From the NCBI GenBank assembly GCA_036376595.1, contig DASVAA010000004.1:35778-99777 (forward strand): a stretch of DNA of 64,000 bases, written 5' to 3'. The notes beneath the pieces are model-generated. The model did no database searches. It worked only from the letters and a program-made list of their open reading frames with translations, and was not told where the DNA came from. Origin of the DNA: SMAG-U1939 sp036376595. GTDB lineage: Bacteria; Chloroflexota; Ktedonobacteria; Ktedonobacterales; JADMIN01. Both the position numbers and the translations under genes were made by a program. Shown piece by piece: positions 50,411-58,221 of the stretch (position 1 is its first letter; each line of letters begins with the position of its first letter).

Positions 50411-50436
50411 TGTAGGGGCGGGACATGTCCCGCCCG
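50411..50436. repeat. Repeat A/D palindrome, GGGACATGTCCC core
   Basis: GTAGGGGCGGGACATGTCCC then GCCC: the A/D frame around a perfect palindrome. Confidence 0.85.
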
Positions 50437-50463
50437 TTCTGAGACAGAGGAGAACACAACCCC

Positions 50464-50682
50464 ATGGCACAGGTTGAAGACATCACGCTGAAGGTTCCTG
50501 ACGTGAGCTGCGAGCACTGCGTCAAGACGATTGACGGCGCGCTGGGTGTGCTGCCAGGTGTCGAGCTGGTGCGCACCGATTTGCCGACCAAGACGGTGCA
50601 GGTGCGCTTCGAGCCAGGCAAGGTCTCGCGGGAGCAGATCGAGGCGACTCTCGACGACGCCGGCTATACCGTCGCGCCGTGA
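50464..50682 (+). CDS. copZ: Copper chaperone CopZ (HMA domain)
   Basis: Heavy-metal-associated domain protein of 72 residues. VPDVSCEHCVKTIDGAL carries the CxxC copper site, and the fold ends LDDAGYTVAP. It delivers Cu(I) to CopA. It is separated from copA by 199 bp of repeats. A short CGGG-AAAAA-CCCG hairpin lies just past the stop. The ribosome binding site is GAGGAG 8-9 nt upstream. Confidence 0.95.
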   Translation: MAQVEDITLKVPDVSCEHCVKTIDGALGVLPGVELVRTDLPTKTVQVRFEPGKVSREQIEATLDDAGYTVAP

Positions 50683-50763
50683 GATAGCGGGAAAAACCCG
50701 AGCGTTCAGCAGAGGCGACGGGCACGGGGGGATGACCTCCATGCTCCGCCGCCTCTGTGTGTC

Positions 50764-50792
50764 TTGCGACCGACGATGGCATATCGTATGAT
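50764..50792 (+). promoter_or_regulatory. Promoter of the second toxin-antitoxin pair
   Basis: TTGCGA (50764-50769) and TATGAT (50787-50792), 17-bp spacer. A short imperfect palindrome TATCGTATGATA overlaps the -10 and may be the antitoxin site. Confidence 0.65.
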
Positions 50793-50850
50793 ACAACGGC
50801 GGAGATACAGAAGTCCGTAACGACAGAACTCCGCTGCCTGGAGGTCTATC

Positions 50851-51183
50851 TTGGCGACGCACATCGAAGAGACCGCCGCTGACAAGCCCGCACGGCGCGC
50901 CCGCTTGACGCTCGACATCGATCGTGCGCTCCACACGCGCATCCGCCTGGCGGCGTTCCGCGAGGGTATCTCGATGCGCGAGTACATCGAGCGCATCCTG
51001 GAGGAAAAGGTGCCCGAACCCGCACCTGAGGAGGAAGACGAGCTGCGTCCGATGGCTCCCGATGCTCTGGAGCGGCTGCGGACGACACGCGAGGCCATCA
51101 GCCGCGGACGAGTATTTTCGGATTCGAACCAGATCGTTCGGCAGATGCGTGAAGAGCGGTCGCAGCACCTGGGGCAGCTATGA
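50851..51183 (+). CDS. Antitoxin-like protein (ribbon-helix-helix)
   Basis: Protein of 110 residues. A basic N-terminus is followed by ARLTLDIDRALHTRIRLAAF and REGISMREYIERILEE, a ribbon-helix-helix unit. The acidic middle (EPAPEEEDELRP) and C-terminal helix probably bind the PIN toxin. It begins at a TTG with GGAGG 6-7 nt upstream; no ATG serves. Its stop overlaps the toxin start by 4 bp (ATGA), so synthesis is coupled. Confidence 0.82.
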   Translation: MATHIEETAADKPARRARLTLDIDRALHTRIRLAAFREGISMREYIERILEEKVPEPAPEEEDELRPMAPDALERLRTTREAISRGRVFSDSNQIVRQMREERSQHLGQL

Positions 51184-51674
51184 AGCCGGATCGTGTGGTC
51201 GTAGACACCAGCCTGGCGCTCAAATGGGTCGTCCAGGAAGACGACTCCGATATCGCAAACGCGCTGTTGGCTACCTGGATCGCGCAGGGTGTCATCGTTT
51301 TGGCGCTGTCGTTGATGGCGTACGAAATCGCTAATGCTGTCCATCAGCGTGTCCGAAGAGGCGACTTCACGCCAGACGATGCCGAGCAGGCATTCACGCA
51401 GCTCTATTCGACGGGTATCAATTTCCGTTGGGCGCGCTCCGCCAGTGTTGCGGCCGCACTGAGCGCGCGAGCCTTGGAGATTGCTCGCGACTACACTCTG
51501 GGTGTCGCCTACGATACCCAGTTCCTCGCCCTGGCCGAGCACGAAGATTGTGAATATTGGACCGCTGACCGGAGATTCTTCGAGACGGTGAGGCGCGATC
51601 ACCCGCGCGTGCAGTGGCTCGGCGCGTATCAGCCCCCGCAGGTGCAACCGGCAGGCCCGACCCCAACGCCGTAG
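51180..51674 (+). CDS. PIN domain protein, probable toxin (VapC-like)
   Basis: PIN-fold protein of 164 residues. VVVDTSLALKWVV gives the first Asp (Asp9), LMAYEIANAV the Glu, LGVAYDTQFLALAE the third acidic residue and EYWTADRRFFETV the last. It fits an Mg-dependent RNase toxin. It is only distantly like the PIN protein at 13.1 kb. The tail ends PQVQPAGPTPTP, a proline-rich extension. It overlaps the antitoxin gene by 4 bp. Confidence 0.87.
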   Translation: MKPDRVVVDTSLALKWVVQEDDSDIANALLATWIAQGVIVLALSLMAYEIANAVHQRVRRGDFTPDDAEQAFTQLYSTGINFRWARSASVAAALSARALEIARDYTLGVAYDTQFLALAEHEDCEYWTADRRFFETVRRDHPRVQWLGAYQPPQVQPAGPTPTP

Positions 51675-51690
51675 GTGCGCGGAAAATGCT

Positions 51691-51720
51691 ACGAGCGGCG
51701 GTGACGCGCCCGCCGCTCGT
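51691..51720. terminator. Strong hairpin between convergent genes
   Basis: ACGAGCGGCGG and CCGCCGCTCGT form a perfect 11-bp stem around an 8-nt loop. It lies 16 nt past the PIN gene stop and about 80 nt past the small membrane protein on the other strand. No T-tract, yet its position suits a two-way terminator. Confidence 0.65.
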
Positions 51721-51800
51721 GTCGTGCTGGGCGCCCTGGCAGTAGTAATGTCCGGGGCGCCCGTGTCGTGGTGTTCGCACCTCGCGCATTGCGTGCCGCG

Positions 51801-51974
51801 CTAGGTGGCCGGCGCGGTCGGAGAGCTCGTGGACGTGTGCGCCGGCGAGTAGTATTCGTCGGTGATGTCGCAGACCGTTTGCTCGTCGTCGTTGGCCCGC
51901 GCCACCCATCGCACGAGGGTCATCATCAGCCCGAACACCAGGATCCAAAACGCGATGACGAATACCAACCACAT
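51801..51974 (-). CDS. Small single-pass membrane protein, 57 residues
   Basis: A short reading frame of 57 codons: MWLVFVIAFWILVFGLMMTL forms a membrane helix at the N-terminus, followed by VRWVARANDDEQTVCDITDE and a Ser/Thr/Pro/Ala tail. AAAGGA is 9 nt ahead of the ATG at 51974, and the codons end in G or C as in its neighbours. The positive side (VRWVAR) suggests the C-terminus lies in the cytoplasm. No family recognised; it could be a small regulatory peptide or a subunit of a membrane complex. An overlapping alternative ATG two bases earlier in another frame gives a less plausible peptide. Confidence 0.6.
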   Translation of the reverse strand: MWLVFVIAFWILVFGLMMTLVRWVARANDDEQTVCDITDEYYSPAHTSTSSPTAPAT

Positions 51975-52136
51975 GGCATGTCATCCTTTCGGAGGCGCGG
52001 AGGCCCGTTCCGCGCACTTCCATAATACACAGATTGCGCGATTATGTGTAGTGGTCGGTCCGTATTTCGGTGCTTCTTGATGCTCCTGTGACCCCGCGCC
52101 TTAGCGACTAGCACCCGGCCTGGCGCCCACCCATGG

Positions 52137-53387
52137 TTATCTCGCCCGCACGCCCAGCCGCGCGAGCTGCGCGCCCAGCACGAACTGCAGCACCGAAGCG
52201 GCCGCCACCGGCACGAAGGCGACCGCCGGCAGCCGCGGCAGCAGGTCCCACAGCGCGCCGCCCAACAGCGGTCCCAGAAACGCGAAGCTATAGCTGATGC
52301 CGAGCGTCGTGCCGGTCAGCCGCGCGACCTCGTGGCGCCGCGCGAGCAGCGGCGGCAGCGCGATCCCCAGCGAGAAGACGATGCTCGATCCGCCGCCCAG
52401 CAGCGCGGCCCACAGCGGCTCCAGCGCGTGCGGGCCGAAGACCCATCCGGCGATCGCGGCGCTGCAGACGATCCCCGCCACCATGAAGGGCGCGCCGCGG
52501 CCCGCAATGCGCTGCGCCACCGCCGTGACACCCAGGCTCACGGGGAGCTGTGCCGCGTTGAGTGTGGCGAGCGCGGCCGGTGTCAGGGCGCTCAGCCCGA
52601 GCGCCTGATTATAGTTGGCAATCCAGCCGTTCATGCCGAAATAGACCAGACTGCCGGAGCCAAGCAGTATGCCCATGTGAACGACGTGCATGCGCCGCGC
52701 CGGCTCATCGCCGGCATCCTTGGCCGCCGCGGCGCCACCATCCTCCGCTGGCACCTGCCGCGGAGCGGTCGGCGGCCCTGGCGGCGCGAGCAGCAGCCAC
52801 AGCGCCAGCATCCCCGCCACCGGCACGCTCCACAGCAGAAACGTGCCCGCCCAGCCGTCGGGACCGAAGAGCGCACCCATCAGCGGCACGGTCACGCCCG
52901 CCGCCACCGCCTCGCCAATGATCAGCCCGTCGGTGAAGAGCGCCGCGGCGAAGCCGACGCGCGTTGGGAACCACTGGCGCACCAGCACCGGCATTGCCGT
53001 CTGCGCCAGCGCGATGCCCAGACTCAGCAGCGCTGTAAAGAGCAGCAGTGGCGCTGCCGCTGCCCAGACCGCACGCAGCGCCGCCCCCACTGCCAGCAGC
53101 ACCAACCCGATCGTCACGCTGCGCCGGCCGCCGATGCGCCCCGCTACCCACCCTGACGGGATCGCCAGCGCGCCGAAGATCAGCACCGGCACTGCCGTCA
53201 CCAGCCCCGTCGTGGTGTGATCGAGCGCCAGATCGCGCGTGATCAGCGGCAGCACCGGTGGCACGCCCAGGATCACCGAGCGCAGGTTGAATCCGGCCAG
53301 CACGATCAAGATCGCCGCCATCGCCGCGCGCCAGCCCACGACACGCGCCGGTAGGATCGTGTGCTCCCGCTGCTCGATGCGCGCCAC
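52137..53387 (-). CDS. MFS transporter, CynX/NimT-type
   Basis: Transporter of 416 residues with 12 predicted helices. LAGFNLRSVILGVPPVLPLI in helix 1 is the signature of the CynX/YeaN/NimT cyanate- and nitroimidazole-related group. GALAIPSGWVAGRIGGRRSV is the loop motif, and the central cytoplasmic loop is charged (AEDGGAAAAKDAGDEPARRM). TGTTLGISYSFAFLGPLLGG is near the C-terminus. The substrate cannot be assigned. Transcribed towards the small membrane protein. Confidence 0.9.
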   Translation of the reverse strand: MARIEQREHTILPARVVGWRAAMAAILIVLAGFNLRSVILGVPPVLPLITRDLALDHTTTGLVTAVPVLIFGALAIPSGWVAGRIGGRRSVTIGLVLLAVGAALRAVWAAAAPLLLFTALLSLGIALAQTAMPVLVRQWFPTRVGFAAALFTDGLIIGEAVAAGVTVPLMGALFGPDGWAGTFLLWSVPVAGMLALWLLLAPPGPPTAPRQVPAEDGGAAAAKDAGDEPARRMHVVHMGILLGSGSLVYFGMNGWIANYNQALGLSALTPAALATLNAAQLPVSLGVTAVAQRIAGRGAPFMVAGIVCSAAIAGWVFGPHALEPLWAALLGGGSSIVFSLGIALPPLLARRHEVARLTGTTLGISYSFAFLGPLLGGALWDLLPRLPAVAFVPVAAASVLQFVLGAQLARLGVRAR

Positions 53388-53477
53388 TCCGTGCTCCCCT
53401 CCAGCTCAACAAAATGTGCGGGCATCCGCTCCGCATGCCTTGTATCATAGCGTGACGCATGAGATTCCCTTGGATCA

Positions 53478-53640
53478 CCGTGTGCTCCGCATCCACTGCG
53501 GTTTCTCCCTCCCCTCTCTGCCCGCTCCTCCGTTCCCTCCGTTGCCTCTGTGATGAAGCTCTGCTCTTCTTCGCGTGCTTCGCGTGTGCTTCGCGCTTGC
53601 TACGCGACCTTCGCGTTCCCCGCCTCCTCCTCTCTCACCC
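53478..53640 (-). repeat. Repeat B copies upstream of the binding-protein gene
   Basis: CCACTGCGGTTTCTCCCTCC, then CTCCGTTGCCTCTGTG and CTTCGCG units on the plus strand; reads as repeat B on the minus strand. The 413-bp gap 53388-53800 holds only this and the promoter below. Confidence 0.78.
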
Positions 53641-53660
53641 GCGCAAACGTCCCAGGTGGA

Positions 53661-53689
53661 TTGACACGCGCACCACATCTCCATACAAT
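53661..53689 (+). promoter_or_regulatory. Consensus promoter of the binding-protein gene
   Basis: TTGACA (53661-53666), 17-bp spacer and TACAAT (53684-53689), the closest match to the sigma-70 consensus in the window. Confidence 0.82.
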
Positions 53690-53800
53690 CGCTTGGCGCG
53701 TCCTGTGCCCCGCGGCATATACACAGCCTTCTTGCGAGGCGCCGGGGACCGCGGATTCGGATTGCACGGACTTCTGGATGTGGCGCGAGGAGGGGGATCC

Positions 53801-55666
53801 ATGCCTGGGCTGCATACGACGCAGCGGCGTACGGTAACGGCACTCGATCGGCACGGCGGGCGGATGGGCAAGCTGCTCCCGCGGACGGCGCTGGCGCTTC
53901 TTGGGCTGGCAGCGCTGCTGCTCTCGGCTTGCGCCACCGGGTCTGGAACCACTCCGCTGGCCAAGAACCAGGTCTTCACCTGGCCCTACCGGCCGTTCGC
54001 CCCAGTGGATAACAAGATCAACCACGACGCGGTGCTCGATCCGGCGGCACTGGCCTTCGCCAATGATACTGGCAACGCCGACATGCTCTACGCCCCGCTC
54101 GTCACCTTCGACGCCGGCCTCAACCCCGTGCCAGATGCCGCAACGTGGGATATTTCGAACAACGGCACCATCTATACGTTCCATCTCAAGCCCAACCTCA
54201 AGTTCAGCGACGGCACCCCGCTCACCGCCGCGGACTATGCCTACAGCATTGACCGCGCGCTCGACCCCCATTTGTGCGACGTGCTCGACGCCCAGACCTA
54301 CGGTCCCAACGCTAATGGCTTGTGTCCTAGCTCCACCGCCGGCCTCGCCCCCGGCTACCTCAACGCGATGATTGGCGCCGCCGAGCGCGCCAGTGGGGCA
54401 ATCCCCAGCGACATCGCCCAGGGCGACAATCCCAAGTTCGGCCTCAACGTGGTCGACCCGCACACGCTGCGGATTCGGCTCTCCAGTCCGGCGGCGTACT
54501 TCATCGAGGCCATGACGTACCCCACGTCATACCCCGTCGAGAAGGCACTCGTGGATAAGTATCCGGGCGGGCTGTGGGTGGATCATCTCAACGAGGGCGG
54601 CTGCTCCGGCCCGTTCATGGTCAAATCGTATGGTGACGGCAAGCAGCTCGTCATGGTGCCCAATCCCAATTGGGAGGCGGCGTGGAACACCCAGCTCAAG
54701 CTGAGCGAAGTGGACCGCCCCTACGTCGCCAGCCAGGAAGACGAGTATACCGCCTACCGCGCGGGGCAGTACGACTACAGCGAGGTCCCCGGCGACCAGT
54801 ACACGTTTGCGCGCGGCGAGGACGACTTCAACGAAGTGCCCACGCTCGCCACGCAGTACTACGGCATGAACACGCAGATGGCGCCGTTCGACAACCTCGC
54901 GCTGCGCCAGGCGTTCGATCTGGCGCTCAACAAGCAGTACCTGGTGGACAACGAAGAAAACGGCGCCGAGATACCCACCAACCACATCATCCCGCGCGGC
55001 ATGCCGGGCTTCAATAACAACCTCAAGAATCCCGCGCCCGACAACACGCAGACGCTGACCGGCAACCAGACCGCCGCGACCACACTGCTCAAACAGGCAC
55101 GATCGCAATGCACGGTCGCGACGACGGAGACGCCTCCGGACTTCTGCCCCTACATCACCGGCTCGAGCCCCGAGCAGATCACCTTCTATGCCGGCTCCTC
55201 GAATCACACGCGCGTCAACATCTTGAAGGACGCGGTCAAACAGTGGGATCAGGTGCTCGGCCTCAACGTCGTCGCCACGATAGACGACAAGACGTGGGCG
55301 AAGTGCGTCTCTGGAGCAAACACAGTCTGCCAGGCGTGGGCGGTCGGCTGGCTCGCCGATTACCCCGACCCGCAGGACTTTCTCTCGCTGCAGTTCGCGA
55401 CCGGCGTGCCGAACAACACCACGGGCTTCCACAGCTCCGACCTGGACAAGCTGTTTGCCCAGGCCGACGCCGAGCAGAACCCGGCGACGCGGACGCAGGA
55501 CTATAACGACGCCGAGCAACAGATGGTGAACCAGTGCGTGTGGATCCCTTACGCGCAAGACAAGCTCTTCTGGCGCCAGCGTAGCTGGGTCCACGGCTTC
55601 GGCCTCAACGCGCTCCAGCTCATTGTGGATACCGACTGGGCTAAGGTGTACATCACCGCCCATTAG
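53801..55666 (+). CDS. Oligopeptide/dipeptide ABC transporter substrate-binding lipoprotein
   Basis: Extracytoplasmic solute-binding protein (SBP_bac_5 family) of 621 residues. A lipoprotein signal ends in LLLSAC, so the Cys near residue 44 should be lipid-modified. Family motifs include TYTFHLKPNLKFSDGTPLTA (split: IYTFHLKPNLKF, SDGTPLTAADYAYSIDRAL), NAFDNLALRQAFDLALNK-like helix, and VNILKDAVKQWDQVLGLNV. Extra cysteines (CDVLDAQTYGPNANGLCP) suggest disulfides outside the cell. No permease or ATPase genes are adjacent. ATG 53801 has AGGAGGGGG upstream; a second ATG 21 codons later is possible. Confidence 0.93.
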   Translation: MPGLHTTQRRTVTALDRHGGRMGKLLPRTALALLGLAALLLSACATGSGTTPLAKNQVFTWPYRPFAPVDNKINHDAVLDPAALAFANDTGNADMLYAPLVTFDAGLNPVPDAATWDISNNGTIYTFHLKPNLKFSDGTPLTAADYAYSIDRALDPHLCDVLDAQTYGPNANGLCPSSTAGLAPGYLNAMIGAAERASGAIPSDIAQGDNPKFGLNVVDPHTLRIRLSSPAAYFIEAMTYPTSYPVEKALVDKYPGGLWVDHLNEGGCSGPFMVKSYGDGKQLVMVPNPNWEAAWNTQLKLSEVDRPYVASQEDEYTAYRAGQYDYSEVPGDQYTFARGEDDFNEVPTLATQYYGMNTQMAPFDNLALRQAFDLALNKQYLVDNEENGAEIPTNHIIPRGMPGFNNNLKNPAPDNTQTLTGNQTAATTLLKQARSQCTVATTETPPDFCPYITGSSPEQITFYAGSSNHTRVNILKDAVKQWDQVLGLNVVATIDDKTWAKCVSGANTVCQAWAVGWLADYPDPQDFLSLQFATGVPNNTTGFHSSDLDKLFAQADAEQNPATRTQDYNDAEQQMVNQCVWIPYAQDKLFWRQRSWVHGFGLNALQLIVDTDWAKVYITAH

Positions 55667-55682
55667 TGGTCCTCATCCTCTG

Positions 55683-55708
55683 GCCCCTCTCCCCGTGCGG
55701 GAGGGGGA
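55683..55708. repeat. Palindrome E-like hairpin after the binding-protein gene
   Basis: CCCCTCTCCCCGTGCGGGAG followed by GGGGAC: stem of C-rich and G-rich arms around CGTG, 17 nt past the stop. It could end the transcript. Confidence 0.55.
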
Positions 55709-55726
55709 CGGCACTGGGGGCGATGT

Positions 55727-55767
55727 GGAGTACGTGGAGGTCGCGGAGCTTCGCCGAGGCAGCTCAT
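55727..55767 (+). repeat. Partial repeat B
   Basis: GTACGTGGAGGTCGCGGAGC then TTCGCCGAGG; a fragmentary sense-oriented copy about 60 nt past the binding-protein gene. Confidence 0.45.
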
Positions 55768-55900
55768 GGGGATGCGTGATGTGCGCCCGCACCATACGTT
55801 TACGCAACGCGCGTGAGTATCCGCGGCCCGCGTAGGCGTCGTCTGGCGGCGGAATGCCGGCCGGCGCTGATCCATCCACCAGCCCACCGGACGCAGTACG

Positions 55901-55929
55901 CTGGACGCGGCGGCGCTCCCCCGATACAA
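55901..55929 (+). promoter_or_regulatory. Possible promoter of coaD
   Basis: TACAAT at 55924-55929 with a weak CTGGAC -35 17 bp upstream. A start near 55936 argues for an ATG at 55966 or later. Confidence 0.5.
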
Positions 55930-55965
55930 TCCGAGACATCACGCGCGGCGCGGAGCGGCGCAGCG

Positions 55966-56583
55966 ATGCGGGTTCGACGGGTTCGAGAGGAGCCAGCGGT
56001 GCGGCACGATGGAAAGCAGCAGGCGCAGTCTCAGCCGCGGGCCGCAGCGACACCCGGCGGGCGCCAGACGGTGGCGGAGGATGGTGGAGGCACGCGGCGG
56101 GTCGCGGTGTATCCCGGCTCGTTCGACCCAGTGCATCGCGGCCATCTCGACATCGCCATGCGCGCCGCCAAGCTGGTGGACGAGCTGGTGATCGCGGTCT
56201 ACAAGACACCCAGCAAAAACCTGATGTTCTCCGGTGACGAGCGCATCGCCCTGTGGCGCGAAGCCCTGGCGGAGGCCGGACTGAACAACGTGCGGGTCGA
56301 GGGTTTCGAGGGGTTGATCGTGGACTTCGCGCGCAGCGTGGGAGCACAGGCGATCGTGCGCGGGCTGCGCGCTGTCACCGATTTCGAGTACGAGTTCCAG
56401 CAGGCGCTAATGAATCGCAAGCTGGCGCCCGAGATCGAGACACTCATGACCATCACGTCGCTCTCGCACCTCTTCATCAGCTCGTCGCTGCTCAAAGAGG
56501 TCGCACGGCTGGGCGGCGACCTCGACGGCATCGTCACGCCCAACGTCGCCCGTGCCATCCGTGCCAAATTGGAAACGACGTAG
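55966..56583 (+). CDS. coaD: Phosphopantetheine adenylyltransferase
   Basis: CoaD joins 4'-phosphopantetheine and ATP to make dephospho-CoA. The core AVYPGSFDPVHRGHLDIAMR has the nucleotide-binding HxGH, followed by KTPSKNLMFSGDERIALWRE, IVRGLRAVTDFEYEFQQAL and the ISSSLLKEVARLGGD segment in place of the typical ISSTxxR. The whole family core is present. The N-terminus is about 45 residues longer than usual from ATG 55966, basic and low-complexity. A GTG at 56071 would give a near-normal length. The gene is followed by a repeat B pair. Confidence 0.93.
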   Translation: MRVRRVREEPAVRHDGKQQAQSQPRAAATPGGRQTVAEDGGGTRRVAVYPGSFDPVHRGHLDIAMRAAKLVDELVIAVYKTPSKNLMFSGDERIALWREALAEAGLNNVRVEGFEGLIVDFARSVGAQAIVRGLRAVTDFEYEFQQALMNRKLAPEIETLMTITSLSHLFISSSLLKEVARLGGDLDGIVTPNVARAIRAKLETT

Positions 56584-56599
56584 GAGGGGGAAGACAGTC

Positions 56600-56777
56600 A
56601 ACGCGGAGTTCGCGAAGTACGCGCGGAGGACGCAGAGGGAAGAGCCGGGTATCCATGCCTTCCTCCTTCCTCTGCACAGTCAGTACGGCATGGTTTGCCG
56701 CTGGTGTGGCTGACTCCCAGGCGCTTTCCGTCTGTTCTCCTCTTCTCCGCGTCCTCCGCGACCTCTGCGTCCTCCTT
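56600..56777. repeat. Inverted pair of repeat B after coaD
   Basis: Plus-oriented TCAACGCGGAGTTCGCGAAG and GCGGAGGACGCAGAGG, about 90 nt of unrelated sequence, then a minus-oriented TCTTCTCCGCGTCCTCCGCG and ACCTCTGCGTCCTCC. The outer parts are complementary. Confidence 0.8.
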
Positions 56778-56802
56778 AATAAGTAAGTGAAGAGAGGTGC
56801 CC

Positions 56803-58074
56803 ATGAGCATGGAGCGCATCGCCGCGGATTGGCTGCTCATGGGCGCGAGCCGGCTGGTGACGCTGGCGCCAGAGCGCGTGCCGGGAGCCGAGGGTACGCT
56901 GGGTGTTGTGCCGCGTGGGGCGCTGGCCGCGCGCGAGGGGCACATCGTCTGGACCGGCCCAGAAGAGGCGCTGGCGGCGGCGGTAGATGTGGCAGCAGTG
57001 CCCGAGGCGGCGCGCTTCGACGCCGGAGGCCGTGCCGTGCTGCCTGGCTTCGTGGACTCGCACACGCACTTCATCTTCGCCGGGGACCGCGCGGCGGAGT
57101 TCCAGGAGCGCCACGCGGGCATCTCATACGAGGAGATCGCCGCGCGTGGCGGGGGCATCCTCAACACCGTGCGCGCCACGCGGGCAGCGCCGGAGGACGA
57201 GCTGCGGCGGCTGGGGCGCGAGCGGCTGCGCAGCTTCGCCGCCCATGGCACGACCACCGTCGAGGGCAAGACCGGCTACGGGTTGGACCTGGAGACTGAG
57301 GCGCGCTGCCTCGACGTGATGGCGAGCCTGAGCGCCGAGTCGGGATTGCCGTGCGTGGTGCCGACGTTTCTGGGCGCGCACACGCTGCCGCCGGAGGCCC
57401 GCGGCTCGGCTGAGGTCCGGGCGGCATACGTGGACCTGGTGTGCGAGACAATGCTGCCCGCGTTCGCCGGCCGCGCCCGCTTTTGCGACGTCTTCTGCGA
57501 GCGCACCGCCTTCACGGTGGATGAGGCGCGGCGCATCCTGACTCGCGCCCGCGAGCTAGGCTACGCGCTCAAGCTGCACGCCAATCAACTTGGCGACAGC
57601 GGTGGCGCGGCGCTAGCGGCCGAGTTGGGGGCCGTCTCGGCGGACCACCTCGACTTCGCCTCCGAGGCCGACCTGCTGCGACTGCGCGCGGCGGGGGTGA
57701 CCGCCACTCTGCTGCCAGGCTGCTCATTTTCACTCTCCACGGCGTACCCGTCGGGCCGGCGGCTGCTCGACCTGGGGCTGCGGGTGGCGCTGGCGACCGA
57801 CTTCAATCCGGGCACGTCGTACAGCGAGAACATGCAGATGATGATCGCGCTGGCGGTCAGCGCGATGGGCATGACGCTGGATGAGGCAATTGCCGCGGCG
57901 ACATTGGGCGGCGCGCACGCGCTGGGCATGCGGGACGAGATCGGCAGCCTGGCACCCGGCAAGCGCGCCGATATGATCGTGCTGCATGGCGGCGACGAGC
58001 GTGAGCTGGCGTACCACTTTGGCGTCAACCTGGTCGCCGAGACGATAATCGGCGGCGCGGTATCACGGGGGTAG
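56803..58074 (+). CDS. hutI: Imidazolonepropionase
   Basis: Histidine-degradation enzyme of 423 residues (amidohydrolase superfamily) that opens 4-imidazolone-5-propanoate to N-formimino-L-glutamate. Metal ligands are in DSHTHFIFAG (HxH), KLHANQLGDSGG and ADHLDF, with Asp in ATDFNPGTSYSEN. GKTGYGLDLETEARCL and GVTATLLPGCSFSL are further signatures. ATG 56803 follows GAGAGG; other ATG/GTG codons lie within six bases. No hutU or hutH genes are nearby. Confidence 0.95.
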   Translation: MSMERIAADWLLMGASRLVTLAPERVPGAEGTLGVVPRGALAAREGHIVWTGPEEALAAAVDVAAVPEAARFDAGGRAVLPGFVDSHTHFIFAGDRAAEFQERHAGISYEEIAARGGGILNTVRATRAAPEDELRRLGRERLRSFAAHGTTTVEGKTGYGLDLETEARCLDVMASLSAESGLPCVVPTFLGAHTLPPEARGSAEVRAAYVDLVCETMLPAFAGRARFCDVFCERTAFTVDEARRILTRARELGYALKLHANQLGDSGGAALAAELGAVSADHLDFASEADLLRLRAAGVTATLLPGCSFSLSTAYPSGRRLLDLGLRVALATDFNPGTSYSENMQMMIALAVSAMGMTLDEAIAAATLGGAHALGMRDEIGSLAPGKRADMIVLHGGDERELAYHFGVNLVAETIIGGAVSRG

Positions 58075-58221
58075 AACGAGTTTTACGGCGACGGTACCTT
58101 TGCGTCACGCCCGGGGCTGTGCAAGATCGGCGACTATGTTATACTGGTTTCGCGGCGAGTACGCCGCCTGAAAGGAATCCGCGGGCGCGGCCGGTACGCA
58201 TGAGTGGAGAGAAGGCGGTAG

